NCBI GenBank assembly: GCA_023213315.1
Contig: JAKCPI010002671.1
Location: 186,001 to 250,000, forward strand
DNA from: Euborellia annulipes
Taxonomy: Eukaryota; Arthropoda; Insecta; Dermaptera; Anisolabididae
Direction of reading: 5' to 3'
Length of the DNA stretch: 64,000 nt
The position numbers and the translations under genes were made by a program. Shown piece after piece: positions 44,931-56,035 of this stretch. Each line of letters begins with the position of its first letter. The first letter of the stretch is position 1. Below the pieces are notes generated by a model that had not been told where the DNA came from, searched no databases, and saw only the letters and a list, made by a program, of their open reading frames with translations.

Positions 44931-45058
44931 GAACTCAACGTCCCATGATCTTAGGGAAATGTTAAAATGTATGAGTTCTGGTGCAAAGTATGCGCGCCAG
45001 GAGAGGCTAGAGATCCTGGGTTCGATTCCCTGAGGGCATGGCCCGTCAACAAATAAAC
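44931..45058 (+). repeat. tRNA-like element with terminal inverted repeats
   Basis: TGAGTTCTGGTGCAAAGTAT (A-box-like) is followed by GATCCTGGGTTCGATTCCCT, a strong B-box and T-arm. TTTATTTGTTGG on the left and CCGTCAACAAATAAA on the right form an inverted pair around it. A cloverleaf acceptor stem is not obvious, so a tRNA-derived repeat is more likely than a functional tRNA gene. Confidence 0.4.
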
Positions 45059-46548
45059 ATACTCACAAAAATTGTTAAATATTTCTTACTATGAGATATT
45101 TATTGAATATTAATATCTTTTTCAAAAGAAAATTATTTAAATTTATTATTTTAATAATAGGTTTGTATGTGTGTATGTGTATATATATGATTCAGAATGT
45201 GAATTTAGGCCATGCCCCCGTCCTCTTTTTAGTGGCTGTTAACCATTAATGAATTGACTCGAACGTCCTTATTCAATTGGCTTGGCAATTACAAATTTTC
45301 ATAGCAATTGAAAGCCTCTCTAAGTCGGTCAACTTGTTTTAACATTTCATTAGTATCAAAAGATTATAAAAGAGAGAAAATGAGAAGAAATGAAAATGCG
45401 TAATTAAAAAACTACTTTATAAAAATTAAAGCGAGATGTTGATAGTAGGAAGGGCGAATCTTTCGATAAACCCATTAGGGCCTATATTTTGATTTTTTGA
45501 AAATTAAATATTTAAATTTGTTTCCGAATTCATCTTTGTTCTTTGATATTTTATGTCCAGATTTAATTTTAAATTTTGTTAATAAATTACGTTATTAATT
45601 ATATAAGTTCAATATATTATTTTCGAATAATATAAAAATTAGAAATAAAGTGTGATATGCGTTTTTAGATAAGGTGAGGTTCAAGTCATTTAAAGAAAAT
45701 ATATAACTGTTATGGCCTATATAAATATAGGCTACTTATTTAAAGTTTTGCCAATGTGCCCAAAATTTTTAGCTATGCATGGGATTTCAAGACGATTAAT
45801 TAAGTTCACTTATTAAAAGTTTTGTGAATATATTAATTACACATAGGTATTTAAAAACAAACTCAGAAAATCCAAATAAATAATTGAATTCTAAAATTCC
45901 AGCTTGAATTACGATCAAGGTTGAATTGATTGTTTTAAAATTCCAGTTGTAAATTAAAAACGAATTGTTTTTCATGAGACAATTTTTTTTTTTTTATATA
46001 ATCGCCAAAATTAAATAAAAATTTTTTTAAGACTTGAAAGAAGAAATAATAATACTGTATAAAAATCTGTTAAACCGAAATGTGTCTATAAACCGTTAAT
46101 ATTATTGATGTTGATTATCAAAAATTTGAAACAGTCTTTTAGACCACCCAAAAAGAGAATTTTTTTTAATACGTCACACACACTACAGTCAAATATAAAA
46201 AGAAAATGGATAAATTATTACCAAAATATTTGATTTTTACTCTTAATAAAAGTAAAAAATAACCTTGACTGGACAAAATATTTTTGCTTTATGATTAATT
46301 TATTTATAAAAGTTACGATTCAAAAAGAAAATTATTATAATTCATATATCTCATAAAATTTTCTAAATCACATGATAATAGCTTTTTTATATGCTATAAA
46401 GTACTAATTTCAAATGAATAAATTTCATAATCAACTTGTCTTCATTTAAGATGCGATTTTCTTTTGAGAATGACTGTACCCTTTAAGATATCATTCATGT
46501 CACATAACTTCGATCACAGACTCTCTCAGAAACATTTTTTTTTTTAAG
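45059..46548. other. AT-rich DNA, nothing recognised
   Basis: A mixed patch at 45190-45340 matches no repeat. No gene is visible. Confidence 0.35.
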
Positions 46549-46664
46549 ATCCGTCACTGAGTGTATCTATAAATTATATAGAAAGAAAAAAAAAAGAATT
46601 TTTTTAATCTTGCCGGGATTCGAACTGTCAGTTTCATAAATTTTATGGTAGATCCGCCACTGAT
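46549..46664 (-). repeat. tRNA-like and hAT-terminus-like fragments
   Basis: The minus strand reads CAGTGGCGGATCTACC (hAT-like terminus) then CAGTTCGAATCCCGGC (B-box-like) and poly(A)-like sequence. A second similar terminus, AGATCCGTCACTGAG, is at 46549 in the same orientation. The arrangement suggests nested remnants. Confidence 0.3.
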
Positions 46665-47005
46665 TAACGCAACAAAAGAAAAGAAGACAAACTCCATTCT
46701 ATATAAATTAAAAAAAAACTCAGGAATTTGTATCTTTTTTTACCCCTTTATTTTTAGTCATCTTTATGACTTATATTAATATATACAAAAGTGAAATTAT
46801 TAAAATTACGAATTCATATTTTTACTTTTAGTCTTCTAAATCCTCTTAAGATTCATAAATTATTCTTTAAATTATTCATAAATTAGATCTCTCCAGGATT
46901 CTTAATTTTTTCTAAGAAAAAAAAACTTTTTATTTTACAAATTATAAATACGTGCCTTAGAGGTAAGAAAAAGTATTAGCTTCTTGGGATGTGCTCCACA
47001 ATTTT

Positions 47006-47076
47006 TTACTTTCTCTTACCTCTATATATGTAAATATATAGAGAGAGAAAGTATTGGATTCATGTCAAAAATTCGA
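47006..47076 (+). repeat. Family A left-end fragment
   Basis: The short hairpin TTTACTTTCTCTTACCTCTA...TAGAGAGAGAAAGTATTGGA is followed by TTCATGTCAAAAATTCGA, then homology stops. Confidence 0.75.
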
Positions 47077-47084
47077 AGTTATCA

Positions 47085-47150
47085 TCGATACAAATGTTAA
47101 CTATCGAATATGATATCATATCTCATAGTATATTTGATAGTTAACTGTAT
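47085..47150. repeat. Hairpin
   Basis: ATGTTAACTATCGAATAT pairs with ATATTTGATAGTTAACTGT. It starts where the Family A fragment ends. Confidence 0.5.
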
Positions 47151-47216
47151 CTACAATATCTTCAAAATCAACTAAATGAGAAAAAAATAAGAAAGGATTT
47201 ATTTCGACCATTCTAT

Positions 47217-47722
47217 TGATAAGCTAAATCTCCAACCTATAAATGGTCGATTCTCAAAAAAAAATCGAAATCGATGTCCTTAATGATTTCATCAGAGCAG
47301 GTTTGTCAAATATAAAATTTCTTTTTTTATAAAAACTACTGTACCAATTTATGAAACAAATTTGTTTCTTATATGATAAACAGAAAGGATATATCCAAGA
47401 ACGTACCCTAAAAATCATTCCCTCACTATGTAAACTAATTTTTAATTATTATAGTTTTGCAATAAAAAAATAATTGGTGCATTTCAGAGTTTTTAATTGT
47501 TGTAGAATCATATCAAAAATCATTCCAACACTGATCTGTAATTCCCTTATTTTCGAATTTTTTTTTCCAAACTCAAAAAAGTTGGGGACCACTATAATAT
47601 TTTAATCAAACAAGACATAAACTATGACTTATGCAAAAAAATCCATAATAAGTTAAAAAAAAAAATAGATAAACTCAGTAAGGCCAATTTCGATTTTTTT
47701 TTGAGAATGAGCCAAATATAAT
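47217..47722. repeat. Inverted repeat pair 415 bp apart
   Basis: GATTCTCAAAAAAAAATCGA (left) and TCGATTTTTTTTTGAGAATG (right) are inverted copies with about 45-base arms. This may be a degraded element of about 500 bp. Confidence 0.45.
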
Positions 47723-48123
47723 CTACTATTACATATTGATCATGTGGGGGATTGATGGTCCTGAGAAAAGTAGCCCTAAGAAAAGTAAGAAAAGTATCCA
47801 AATCATCTCCAACGTTGCCAGATTTTCAAAAAAAAAAAAACCCTATTCACACTCGCTAAGTACACTCTAGTTGAGTGACCCATAAAACTTGCAACGATGT
47901 AGACCTGCCAGTAACAAGTTTCATTAAATAGTGTTGTATAAAGAAAGCAACTCCTAGTCTGTTTGCATATAATTTGAAATAGTAATTAAAATGGGAAAAA
48001 AATGAATAAGCATAAGATTTAAAAAATTGAATAAAATACCTTGCCTTCCATGGCTCTCTCAGCTAGTTTACAATCCGAATTAAAACAGTTGGGAGCGTTC
48101 AAATTTCACTTTAATTTTTATTA

Positions 48124-48446
48124 AGGGGCCTGTACACGAGCAACAAAAAATGCACATTGCACTATATTTTTGGGCAATGTGTTGCCAAAATATTTCTGGA
48201 CAATGTATAGCCAAATATGTCTCGGTAATGTTTTGGCAACAGTTGTTGCCCGAGAATATTGCCTTATTTCAGCGATATCAAAAAAACCTTGCCGGCAAGT
48301 AATAATAGCAATGCGGGCCATATTGTCGGCATCACGCATATATTGCCGAGCCATACGAACATAGTACTGGTAATATTGCTCAATATTGAGCAATGTTGCC
48401 CAGGCACTTTGCCGTAAAAATATTCCTCGTGTACCTCCAGGCCCTT
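48124..48446. mobile_element. PIF/Harbinger-like MITE with GGCAATATTGCC motif
   Basis: Termini AGGGGCCTGTACACGAG and complement AAGGGCCTGGAGGTACACGAG are flanked by TTA on both sides (48121-48123, 48447-48449). Inside, TTGCC/GGCAA units recur at least eight times, including TGCTCAATATTGAGCA (a perfect palindrome) and GGCAACAGTTGTTGCC. Two frames on opposite strands are open over it, which follows from the motif and does not indicate protein. Confidence 0.62.
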
Positions 48447-48449
48447 TTA

Positions 48450-49335
48450 TATTCTTATTAATATCGTCTTTTAATTATTATATTTTAATACGGACAGTTA
48501 CTTTCTTTATACAAATTTATCTATTTCAAAAATATTTATCAAAATTGCAAAGTGGAATTTAAATCAAAAATAAAATTTTACGAACATCGCTTTTGTTATC
48601 AAAAGTGGTTTTGTTTGTTGTTGGAATATAAAATTCATATTTTTTGCAGCATATGATACAAGAAGAGAAGTCGAGTGATGGCCACATCAATTTCTAGTTT
48701 ATAATAGTAAGTGAAGAAAAAAAAAAGGGATAGCCGGAATATAAACGTAATAGAAAAGATGAGCCGAGAAAGAAGAGGCCAATTTCGTTATTCGCTATGA
48801 AGCGGCACCTTTAACCTTACAGAATGACATGAACATCAAAATCGATTGAACACAAGAAGATCAAAAATGGCATCGTGGGGACTTCTTCTGAAAAATATAA
48901 ACATCGGGGGCATAATTTGATATTGTTATGGTTTGAGGGAAAAAAAAGGGAATTTTTTTATCATGTTATACATCCATTTCTTTTATTTCTATTGACTCCT
49001 CGGTTGGTTATTATCTATTCACAGTATTTGAGAATACAATTTGTTCAACTTGGTTGACTTCATTTATGTCAACAAACAGGAAAATATTTTTAAACTATCA
49101 ATGTCGGCGAGTAGCTACGCTTTTTTATTTTTCGACGTTAAATACACTAAAATTTCATAATTTAAATAAATTATTTGTATGAGATTACATTTTTTTTTTT
49201 TAGAAATATTGACAATACGAGCACTATTATTTTTTTATCAATAATTAAACATCGATTTTGCTATCATTTAAATATCGTACATAAATTATTTGCTTATAGA
49301 GTTTTCTAGATCTAATCACCCAGAATCTATTAGAT
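48450..49335. other. AT-rich DNA with a mixed patch, nothing recognised
   Basis: 48720-48920 has more balanced composition, but I find no frame or splice site to support a gene. Confidence 0.35.
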
Positions 49336-49992
49336 TTTTACTTTCTCTTACCTATGTATATATGTAATATATATATAGAGAGAAAGTATTGGATTCATGT
49401 CAAAAATTCGATGTCAGATTTTGATGGATCTTCACGTTTTGAGGTCCCCTGAATCCAAAAAAGTGGTTTTCGCGACATGGTCTGTCTGTGTGTGTGTGTG
49501 TGTTCAATTTTAAGCATGAAGGAATTGAGCTAGGAGGATGAAATTTTATATTTAAGTTAAATACCCCCCGGGACCGGAAAAATAAGCTTTTAATCAAAAT
49601 CGGCCAAAGAGTACTAGTACTTTACTGATGTACTTTTTCAGTTTTTTTCGATTTTCTCAAAATTCGCTCTAACGATTTTGATTAAAATTCAAAAATCAAT
49701 TATTTTTTAGATGCTCTTTCAAATGTATATTCTCGTTTTGCCCTCAAAATTGTTTGAAGCACACTTTACTCTTGTGCTTCATAGGAAAGATAGGAGAAAT
49801 GGTTGCCATGGTAACAAAATATAAATATTTTCCCATGTTTATAATTTTGACATCTTAAATTTCTAATATATTGGCGGAAACTAAATATATTTCGACACAA
49901 AAAATCTGGTGTGACAAGCACAGAACACAACTTTCGATTACCGAAGGTAAGAGAAAGTTGTGTGCTGTGCGCCAGTCACACCAGATTTTTTC
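49336..49992 (+). repeat. Family A element, full length
   Basis: 657 bp with both hairpins intact: left CTTTCTCTTACCTATGTATA, right AATCTGGTGTGACAAGCACA...GTCACACCAGATT. It is very similar to the next copy, including the shared TATGTATATATGTAATATAT loop. Confidence 0.88.
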
Positions 49993-50029
49993 TTAATAAA
50001 TAATATCAAACTAAAACCATCAATCAATT

Positions 50030-50706
50030 TTTACTTTCTCTTACCTATGTATATATGTAATATATATATAGAGAGAAAGTATTGGATTCATGTCAAAAAT
50101 TCGATGTCGAGATTTTGATGGATCTTCACGTTTTGAGGTCCCCTGAATCCAAAAAAGTGGTTTTCGCGACATGGTCTGTCTGTGTGTGTGTGGGTGGGTG
50201 GGTGGGTGGGTGTGTGTTCAATTTTAAGCATGAAGGAATTGAGCTATGAGGCTGAAATTTTATATTTAAGTTAAACACCCCCCGGGACCGGAAAAATAAG
50301 CTTTTAATCAAAATCGCAAAGAGTACTAGTACTTTACTGATGTACTTTTTCAGTTTTTTTCGATTTTCTCAAAATTTGCTCCAACGATTTTTTTTTAAAT
50401 TCAAAAATCAATTATTTTTTAGATGCTCTTTAAAATGTATATTCTCATTTTGCGATTGAAATCTTCTGAAGACCACTTTACTCTTGTATTTCATAGGGAA
50501 GATAGGAGAAATGGTTGCCATGGTAACAAAATATAAATATTTTCCCATACTTATAAATTTTACATCTGAATTCAAATATTCCCTACAGCCGGGAACTAAA
50601 TATATGTCGACACAAAAAATCTGGTGTGACAAGCACAGAACACAACTTTCGATTACCGAAGGTAAGAGAAAGTTGTGTGCTGTGCGCCAGTCACACCAGA
50701 TTTTTT
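50030..50706 (+). repeat. Family A element, full length, tandem partner
   Basis: 677 bp, same orientation as the previous copy and only 37 bases away. Differences include a GGGTGGGTGGGTGGG expansion in the GT run and the alternative TTGCGATTGAAATCTTCTGA block that is also seen at 14131 and 16310. Confidence 0.88.
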
Positions 50707-50725
50707 ATAAAGAAAAGTTATTAAT

Positions 50726-50872
<147 letters not shown>

Positions 50873-50904
50873 TTTTTCAATAAACTATTAAGTTTCTTTA
50901 AATA

Positions 50905-51531
50905 AAGATCCGGTGTGACTGGTCACAGCACACAACTTTCTCTTATCGTTAATTGAAAGTTGAGTTATGTGCTTGTCACACCAGATTTTTTGTGTCAACA
51001 TACTATATATTTTAGTTTTTGACAGTACTGTAGATTTGAATTCAAGATGAAACTGAAAATTTGTTATATCTTACAATGTTAGTCTTTCCCATGAAGTCTT
51101 ATGGGAAAGACAAGATATGGATACAAGATAAAGTGTGCTTCAAACAATTTTGAGAGGAAAATGAGAATATACATTTTAAAAAGCATCTAAAAAATAATTG
51201 AATTATGAATTTTAATCAAAATTGTTTAAGTTGGGAAAATTGAAAAAATAACAAAGAAAGTACATCAGTAAATTACTAGTACTCTTTGGCCGATTTTGTT
51301 CAAAAGTTCATTTTCAGGCATCAGTGGAGCGCCTAACTTAAATACAAAATTTCATTCTCCTAGCTCTTTTCCTTCTTGAGATTGTTCACAGACACACAGA
51401 CCATTATGGGGGACCCACTTTTTTGGACTGAAAGGGCCTCAAAACGTGTAATTCCTTCAAAATCTCATCTAACATTTTACATGGATCTAATACTCTCTAT
51501 TTAAATATACCGTATATCTGAGAAAGTAAAA
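50905..51531 (-). repeat. Family A element, full length, inverted
   Basis: 627 bp in minus orientation with the long hairpin 50905-50991 (CCGGTGTGACTGGTCACAGC...CACACCAGATT). It is more diverged than its two neighbours. The three copies and microsatellite make a ~2.2-kb Family A cluster. Confidence 0.82.
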
Positions 51532-52437
51532 ACAAGACAATTAAGATATTCTCATCAGGTAAAATATCATATGCTGATTCCAAAAGAGATAAGAAAAAAT
51601 AAATAAATAAAAAATTGTGATAATCAATCGGTAAAATAATTGTCCTAGTTTTTTTTTTTTTTTTTTAATTATTCGCAGGGATTTAAAATGTCCCAGTTAA
51701 TTTTGTTTTATTTTATATTTTTTTTATAAATAATTAAACATCGATTATTCTATCATTTAAATACCGTACTTAAATTCTATTTCATCGGAACTATTTCGTT
51801 AATGTGTTATTAACAAATTCGTGAGAATTTAATAGCCATCTTGTTAACTTTTTATATTCCTTAAATTATAAAAATCGCATATGAAATCAACATTCATACG
51901 TTCAAAGAATGTTAATTATTATTATTATTATTATTTTTGTGTGTATGTGACTTTTTAAACGCCAGTTTAATATTCCTATTTAAATTTAATTCCTGAATTT
52001 TTTTTACAAAAAAAAAAAAATAAACAACTATGTTTAGAATTTATTTAAATACGTATTTAATTTAAGGTAATTATTTTTTTACTATATAATTCTGTCATAA
52101 ATATAATTTAATAGTCATATAAAAAAAAATTATTACAATTTTTATTCTAATTATTATTAATACTCCAATTTTTTTTAAGAAATTTTTTTTACGTTTTGTA
52201 GATATTTTCAGATGATAAACATTTTTTTTTCTTTAAGCTTGTTAGAGTGTTTGTATTTCTTATAATTTTTTTTCTACTTTATGGCGTTTGTTTAATGAGA
52301 TCAAAAAAAGTTATGCAGATTGACTTCAAAATCCATAATTCATAATTTTCACCTAGATGATACTTTATGTACTCTGATAAAAAAGAAACGTTTTTTTTTT
52401 AATAACAACAAAATAGTGCTTGGATAAAAAAATTAAT
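51532..52437. other. AT-rich DNA, nothing recognised
   Basis: No feature recognised beyond homopolymers. Confidence 0.4.
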
Positions 52438-52439
52438 TA

Positions 52440-53231
52440 AGGTTGTTCGGATAGTACATCGTAAGTCATAATAGAATCTAAATTTTTTTTTAAATAAAAT
52501 TAAAAATTTGAATGCCAAAATTCCTTATTATAATTTAGTCGTGACCTATCATAGTTTATAATTGGATTAAGTTAATAATTTAATTACCAAAAATAATAAA
52601 TGAATGACTTTCGACTTGAGCAGTTTTTCACGTAATATAGAACTGGCAACATTGCATTCATCAACTATCTATTTTAAATCTTAAACGCCTTAAATTTTAT
52701 TTTATTTAATATATTACAATGTTTAATGCAAATCAGTTTAAACACAATGGACGATTTGCGAGAAAAATATTGTAAAATTGAAAAAAAAAATGTAACTGAC
52801 ATAGAGATAAGACACTTATGTTATGCGACGTTGCCAGGCTGGTCTGACTCTCGAGAATTCATTATTTTTAAATATTAGCGACTGTCATTTTGGAGAATTT
52901 TTTGACTTTCTTGTTAAAATATCTTTAAAAGCGGTCGGTAGAAACTTTTGATTTTATTTTTAACATATTCCTCGGAAGTGAATTAATAAAATGTAAGTTT
53001 TTTTGTTTTTGTATCAGATGCACAGATGCCTATTTAATTCAATATGTGTGCGTTTCGTCGTTATTCCCCATAGGCTACATGTTAAATTTCAATTTTTTAA
53101 AAATTAATTACACGATAACCCTGTGTCAGATCTGCTTCAAAATTTTATTTTTTACGTATTTGATAGTGATTAATAACATATTAAAAAATTAGCTTTTAAT
53201 CAGTTAAAGTGCTTTAATGTCCGAACAACCT
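52440..53231. mobile_element. 792-bp TIR element with TA duplication
   Basis: Termini AGGTTGTTCGGA and complement AGGTTGTTCGGAC are flanked by TA on each side (52438-52439, 53232-53233), pointing to Tc1/mariner mobilisation. The interior block TATGCGACGTTGCCAGGCTG...TTAAAATATCTTTAAAAGCG is repeated at 39771-39935. No transposase frame is present. Confidence 0.6.
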
Positions 53232-53402
53232 TAAAAAAGAGGAAGAAAAATCTTTAATTACTGGAAGAAATTAATTACAAATATTCTTATGTAATTAATC
53301 TTCACAAACTATTTTATCTTTTCCAATTACTTATTTACTCTATGATACCGCAAATTTGTAATAAAGAAGTCATCATAGTTAGCATTCCGTTAGGGGACAA
53401 TT

Positions 53403-53774
53403 CAGTAGCGTAGCCAGGATTTCTGCCTGGGGGGGGGGGGGCAAAAGTTTTATAAGTTTTATGAAACCCCCCCCCTTCTCCAAGAAACTTAAAGTGGAGA
53501 AATTTTTTTTAGATAATATAATAATTATAAATAAAAAACAAATAAAAAAAATTTTTTTTTTTCTTGTAATAAAAAATAATTTTAATACAAAATTCGTAAA
53601 TATTAGAGATTTTTTCAATTATTTATAATTTTTTTGTTAGATTTTAGAATTTATGAGAGTTAATAAAATAATTATTTAAAAAAAAAAATCATTAGGGAAA
53701 ACAATAGGTATTTTTTTGTTTTGGAGAAGGCTTTGGGGGGGGGCGGCCCCTGCCCCCCCCTGAATACGCCACTG
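53403..53774. mobile_element. hAT-type MITE, 372 bp
   Basis: Termini CAGTAGCGTAGCCAGGA and complement CAGTGGCGTATTCAGGG. The 8-bp flanks GGACAATT and GGACATTT differ at one position. G-rich and C-rich runs near both ends (53430-53441, 53467-53476, 53736-53760) can pair with one another. Confidence 0.78.
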
Positions 53775-53850
53775 GGACATTTGACTTTTTTTTAGTCTAT
53801 TTTTAGTACAAGGGACTTATAATTGAAATAAAACGGATCAAATATCATTA

Positions 53851-54073
53851 ATAAAATAATTGTTTTCGGTAAACCGAACTGTGGTGTAGCAGATATTTGT
53901 AAAAATTACGGCCATTCATTCTGTGGCCTTCTTCAGGTACAATTAAGATTACAAACATTTATCATCATATGAGATTCTCACAGATGTAATAACCTTTGTA
54001 ATCTTAACTGAATTGTACCACATAATCAGGTCTATTCTCTAAAAACACAGTTAAATAGAAAACAAAATTCTTT
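53851..54073. repeat. Foldback repeat, hammerhead-like family
   Basis: Relative of 27091-27366. The minus strand 53906-53936 reads CTGAAGA, GGCCA-loop-TGGCC, then GTAAT in place of GAAAC. The right arm ACAGATGTAATAACCTTTGT is shared. Confidence 0.6.
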
Positions 54074-54315
54074 TATTTATGATTACAACTGTGATAGCCT
54101 AAACTCCAAAATTGGATCAAATATCATCTATTAGCGATTGTTTTAATTATTTAAAGGAATTTTATAATTCAGTTTCAATTTTCAAGAATAATAAAAAAAA
54201 TATACAATATACAATTATACAGTATGGAAATATTATTTATTATAATCTTTAGGACATAAAAATTCAGCTTTTCGTAAAACAATGTTTTCTTTTGATTTTA
54301 CGCCAAATAATATCA

Positions 54316-54383
54316 TTACTTGATATAAATTCCGGTTTTATTTGTGATACGTCTTGAACTTCTCTCAGGCTCTCTATTTAAAT
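54316..54383 (-). CDS. Possible alternative terminal exon
   Basis: On the minus strand a good acceptor (TTATTTGTTTTAG) precedes AT, the same 2-base phase as the main terminal exon at 54479-54591, and a frame of 21 codons to TAA (54316-54318). Joined to the upstream exon it would replace the acidic tail by a short basic one. A donor-like GTAAGT (about 54461-54466) also lies just after the stop of the main exon, so this could instead be part of a spliced 3' UTR. Purely a sequence-based possibility. Confidence 0.25.
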
Positions 54384-54478
54384 CTAAAACAAATAAATTA
54401 TTATAAACAAATTGAAAATAAATCAACAATTAGGCTTATACTTAAGAAAAAATATAGTTTTACTTACTTTCAGAAAAA

Positions 54479-54591
54479 TCAGTCAATCTCTTCGTCGTCT
54501 TCGCTTTGTTTTTCATCTTCACACTTAAAATCCAAATCACTTTTTTCTTTTTCTTCAAAAATATCTTCGGAATCTTTAATATCCGAATAAT
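54479..54591 (-). CDS. Terminal coding exon, acidic C-terminus, unknown protein
   Basis: The exon follows an acceptor (GAGTTTTTACAAG) and begins with AT, completing a GAT codon with the final G of the exon at 54915-55027. It then encodes 36 residues to TGA at 54479-54481, rich in Asp/Glu and Ser, including CEDEKQSEDDEEID at the end. Such tails contain casein-kinase-2-like S-x-x-E/D contexts and are common at the C-termini of cytosolic or nuclear proteins. The phase match with the upstream exon is the main support; other frames are Lys-rich and less protein-like. I do not recognise the family. Confidence 0.45.
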
Positions 54592-54914
54592 CTTGTAAAA
54601 ACTCATTCAACAAGATGTGAGAAAAAAATCGAATACCTACTTGAAGTATTAATACACTATTAAAAAGTGTTAGTTGATTCTGTTTAGAAATACAGAAATT
54701 CTCTCTTTATAAATTTCAAAAAGTATTAAAATTTGAATACTTTTTTTTGGGTTAGAGTTTGTGTAAAAGAGTTAAAGTGTTTTGATTGCAATGAAATTAT
54801 TTCGTCAGGTTTATAATAATTAATTTTTTGAATTTGAATTTGCCAAAGATTATATATCAGCAGATATTAAATTTCAAAATGAATTAGAATTGTCAAATTT
54901 CAAGTGTTACTCAC

Positions 54915-55027
54915 CAAAAGTTGGAAGCGATGAACACTCGGAAGACGTCTGGTCTATGTTGGGCTGGTTGCTCGAACTTAACTTGATTCGTGCACAGCAG
55001 AAATACAGGTATGCAGCCGGTCTCGAC
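54915..55027 (-). CDS. Internal coding exon, unknown protein
   Basis: On the minus strand a pyrimidine-rich acceptor (GATTCTCATTGTTACAG) precedes the exon, and a strong donor GTGAGT follows it. The 113 bases enter with one base of a split codon, give 37 codons (SRPAAYLYFCCARIKLSSSN then QPNIDQTSSECSSLPTF) and leave one base, which is completed by the exon at 54479-54591. Composition is balanced compared with the flanking introns, as expected of coding sequence. No domain is recognised; a Ser/Thr-rich linker toward the C-terminus is likely. Upstream exons were not found between 55028 and 64000, so the gene may have a long intron or continue outside the window. Confidence 0.5.
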
Positions 55028-55920
55028 CTGTAACAATGAGAATCAAACAAATAATTCAGAAGGATATCTATAGATTCTTGCTTGTGGATGGGAGTGCATA
55101 ACGGAAAACGTATATTAATTTCCCATTTGAAGCAAAACAAGTATTTAATAGAAATATTTTCTGTTTTAATTATTGTTTAAAGAGATTACTATATTAGAAA
55201 TGTATTCATTATGCTGAAGTTTAAGAGATTAAGTTTAAGATCACCAAACACCGTATAGTGTGTAATTAAGACATGCTTAATATGTATTAAGCATCTGTCT
55301 GCCTTTTGTAGATGTTTTAATGTTATGTTTATTTCAAAAAATAAATATTAAACCAAAGCTAGAAACATTTAAGCTACAGTCATCAATAGGGCTCGGATTT
55401 TGCATATAATGCATGTTGTTTTTCTTATTCTTCAATTTTTTTTTATCTGGCCATTTTAGGATTTCAAGACTCACCCAAAGAAATCTTATTTTGCATATAA
55501 ATGCATATTTTGGAGTTTAAGTGGATATTGTGTGATTTTTATTCCTCGTTTGCTGGCAAATCAGAAAATTTTAGAGACAGAGGGTAGACCAGAGGATTCA
55601 AACCTTTTTTAATCTTCCACCCCTACCCTCTCTCACTGCCAAACATATCGAGAAAATTTAAAGAAATAATTAAAATACCCCGAAACATTTAATATAATGC
55701 AAAATCTATTCTTATAAATCTGAATACACCTAGTTATCTTAAACTACTCTTTTTTTGTTGCTGCAATATGGCTTTTCAATACGCCGGATTAGGGGTCATC
55801 CAAACATAGTTTTAGGAATAATAATTATCCTCTGGGCAAAATTAAGATTTTGTTTTAAAAATCAAATTTTTAGTAGATAGAGTTGTTTGAAATAGATGGG
55901 GGATTTCGAAAAACTAACGT
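55028..55920. other. Putative intron, AT-rich
   Basis: Sequence upstream of the exon at 54915-55027. I find no earlier exon of the gene in it. Confidence 0.35.
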
Positions 55921-55924
55921 ATAC

Positions 55925-56035
55925 AAGCCAGTCAATACATCGATTAAGATTGGGGATATCGCACCCCTTGAACTCGGACCAGGACTCCCACTTTCGTGAC
56001 GGACAGACTACTTTTATTCTAGATCGCAGTTATAA
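55925..56035 (-). repeat. SINE3-like fragment (single copy)
   Basis: The minus strand reads GGGAGTCCTGGTCCGAGTTC (B-box-like), AAGGGGTGCGATATCC and CGATGTATTGACTGGCTTG. The last block is the same as in the 112-bp inverted repeat at 19772-20075. Confidence 0.45.

Noticed and set aside
44931..45058. Functional tRNA gene
   Set aside because: B-box is good, but acceptor pairing and anticodon arm cannot be laid out; more likely tRNA-derived repeat.
48121..48393. 90-codon minus-strand frame
   Set aside because: Lies wholly inside a MITE with reiterated TTGCC/GGCAA motifs; the opposite strand is open as well.
49336..50706. CRISPR-like array from regularly repeated blocks
   Set aside because: Repeats are 650-bp eukaryotic elements with a 37-base spacer and no short direct repeats with unique spacers.
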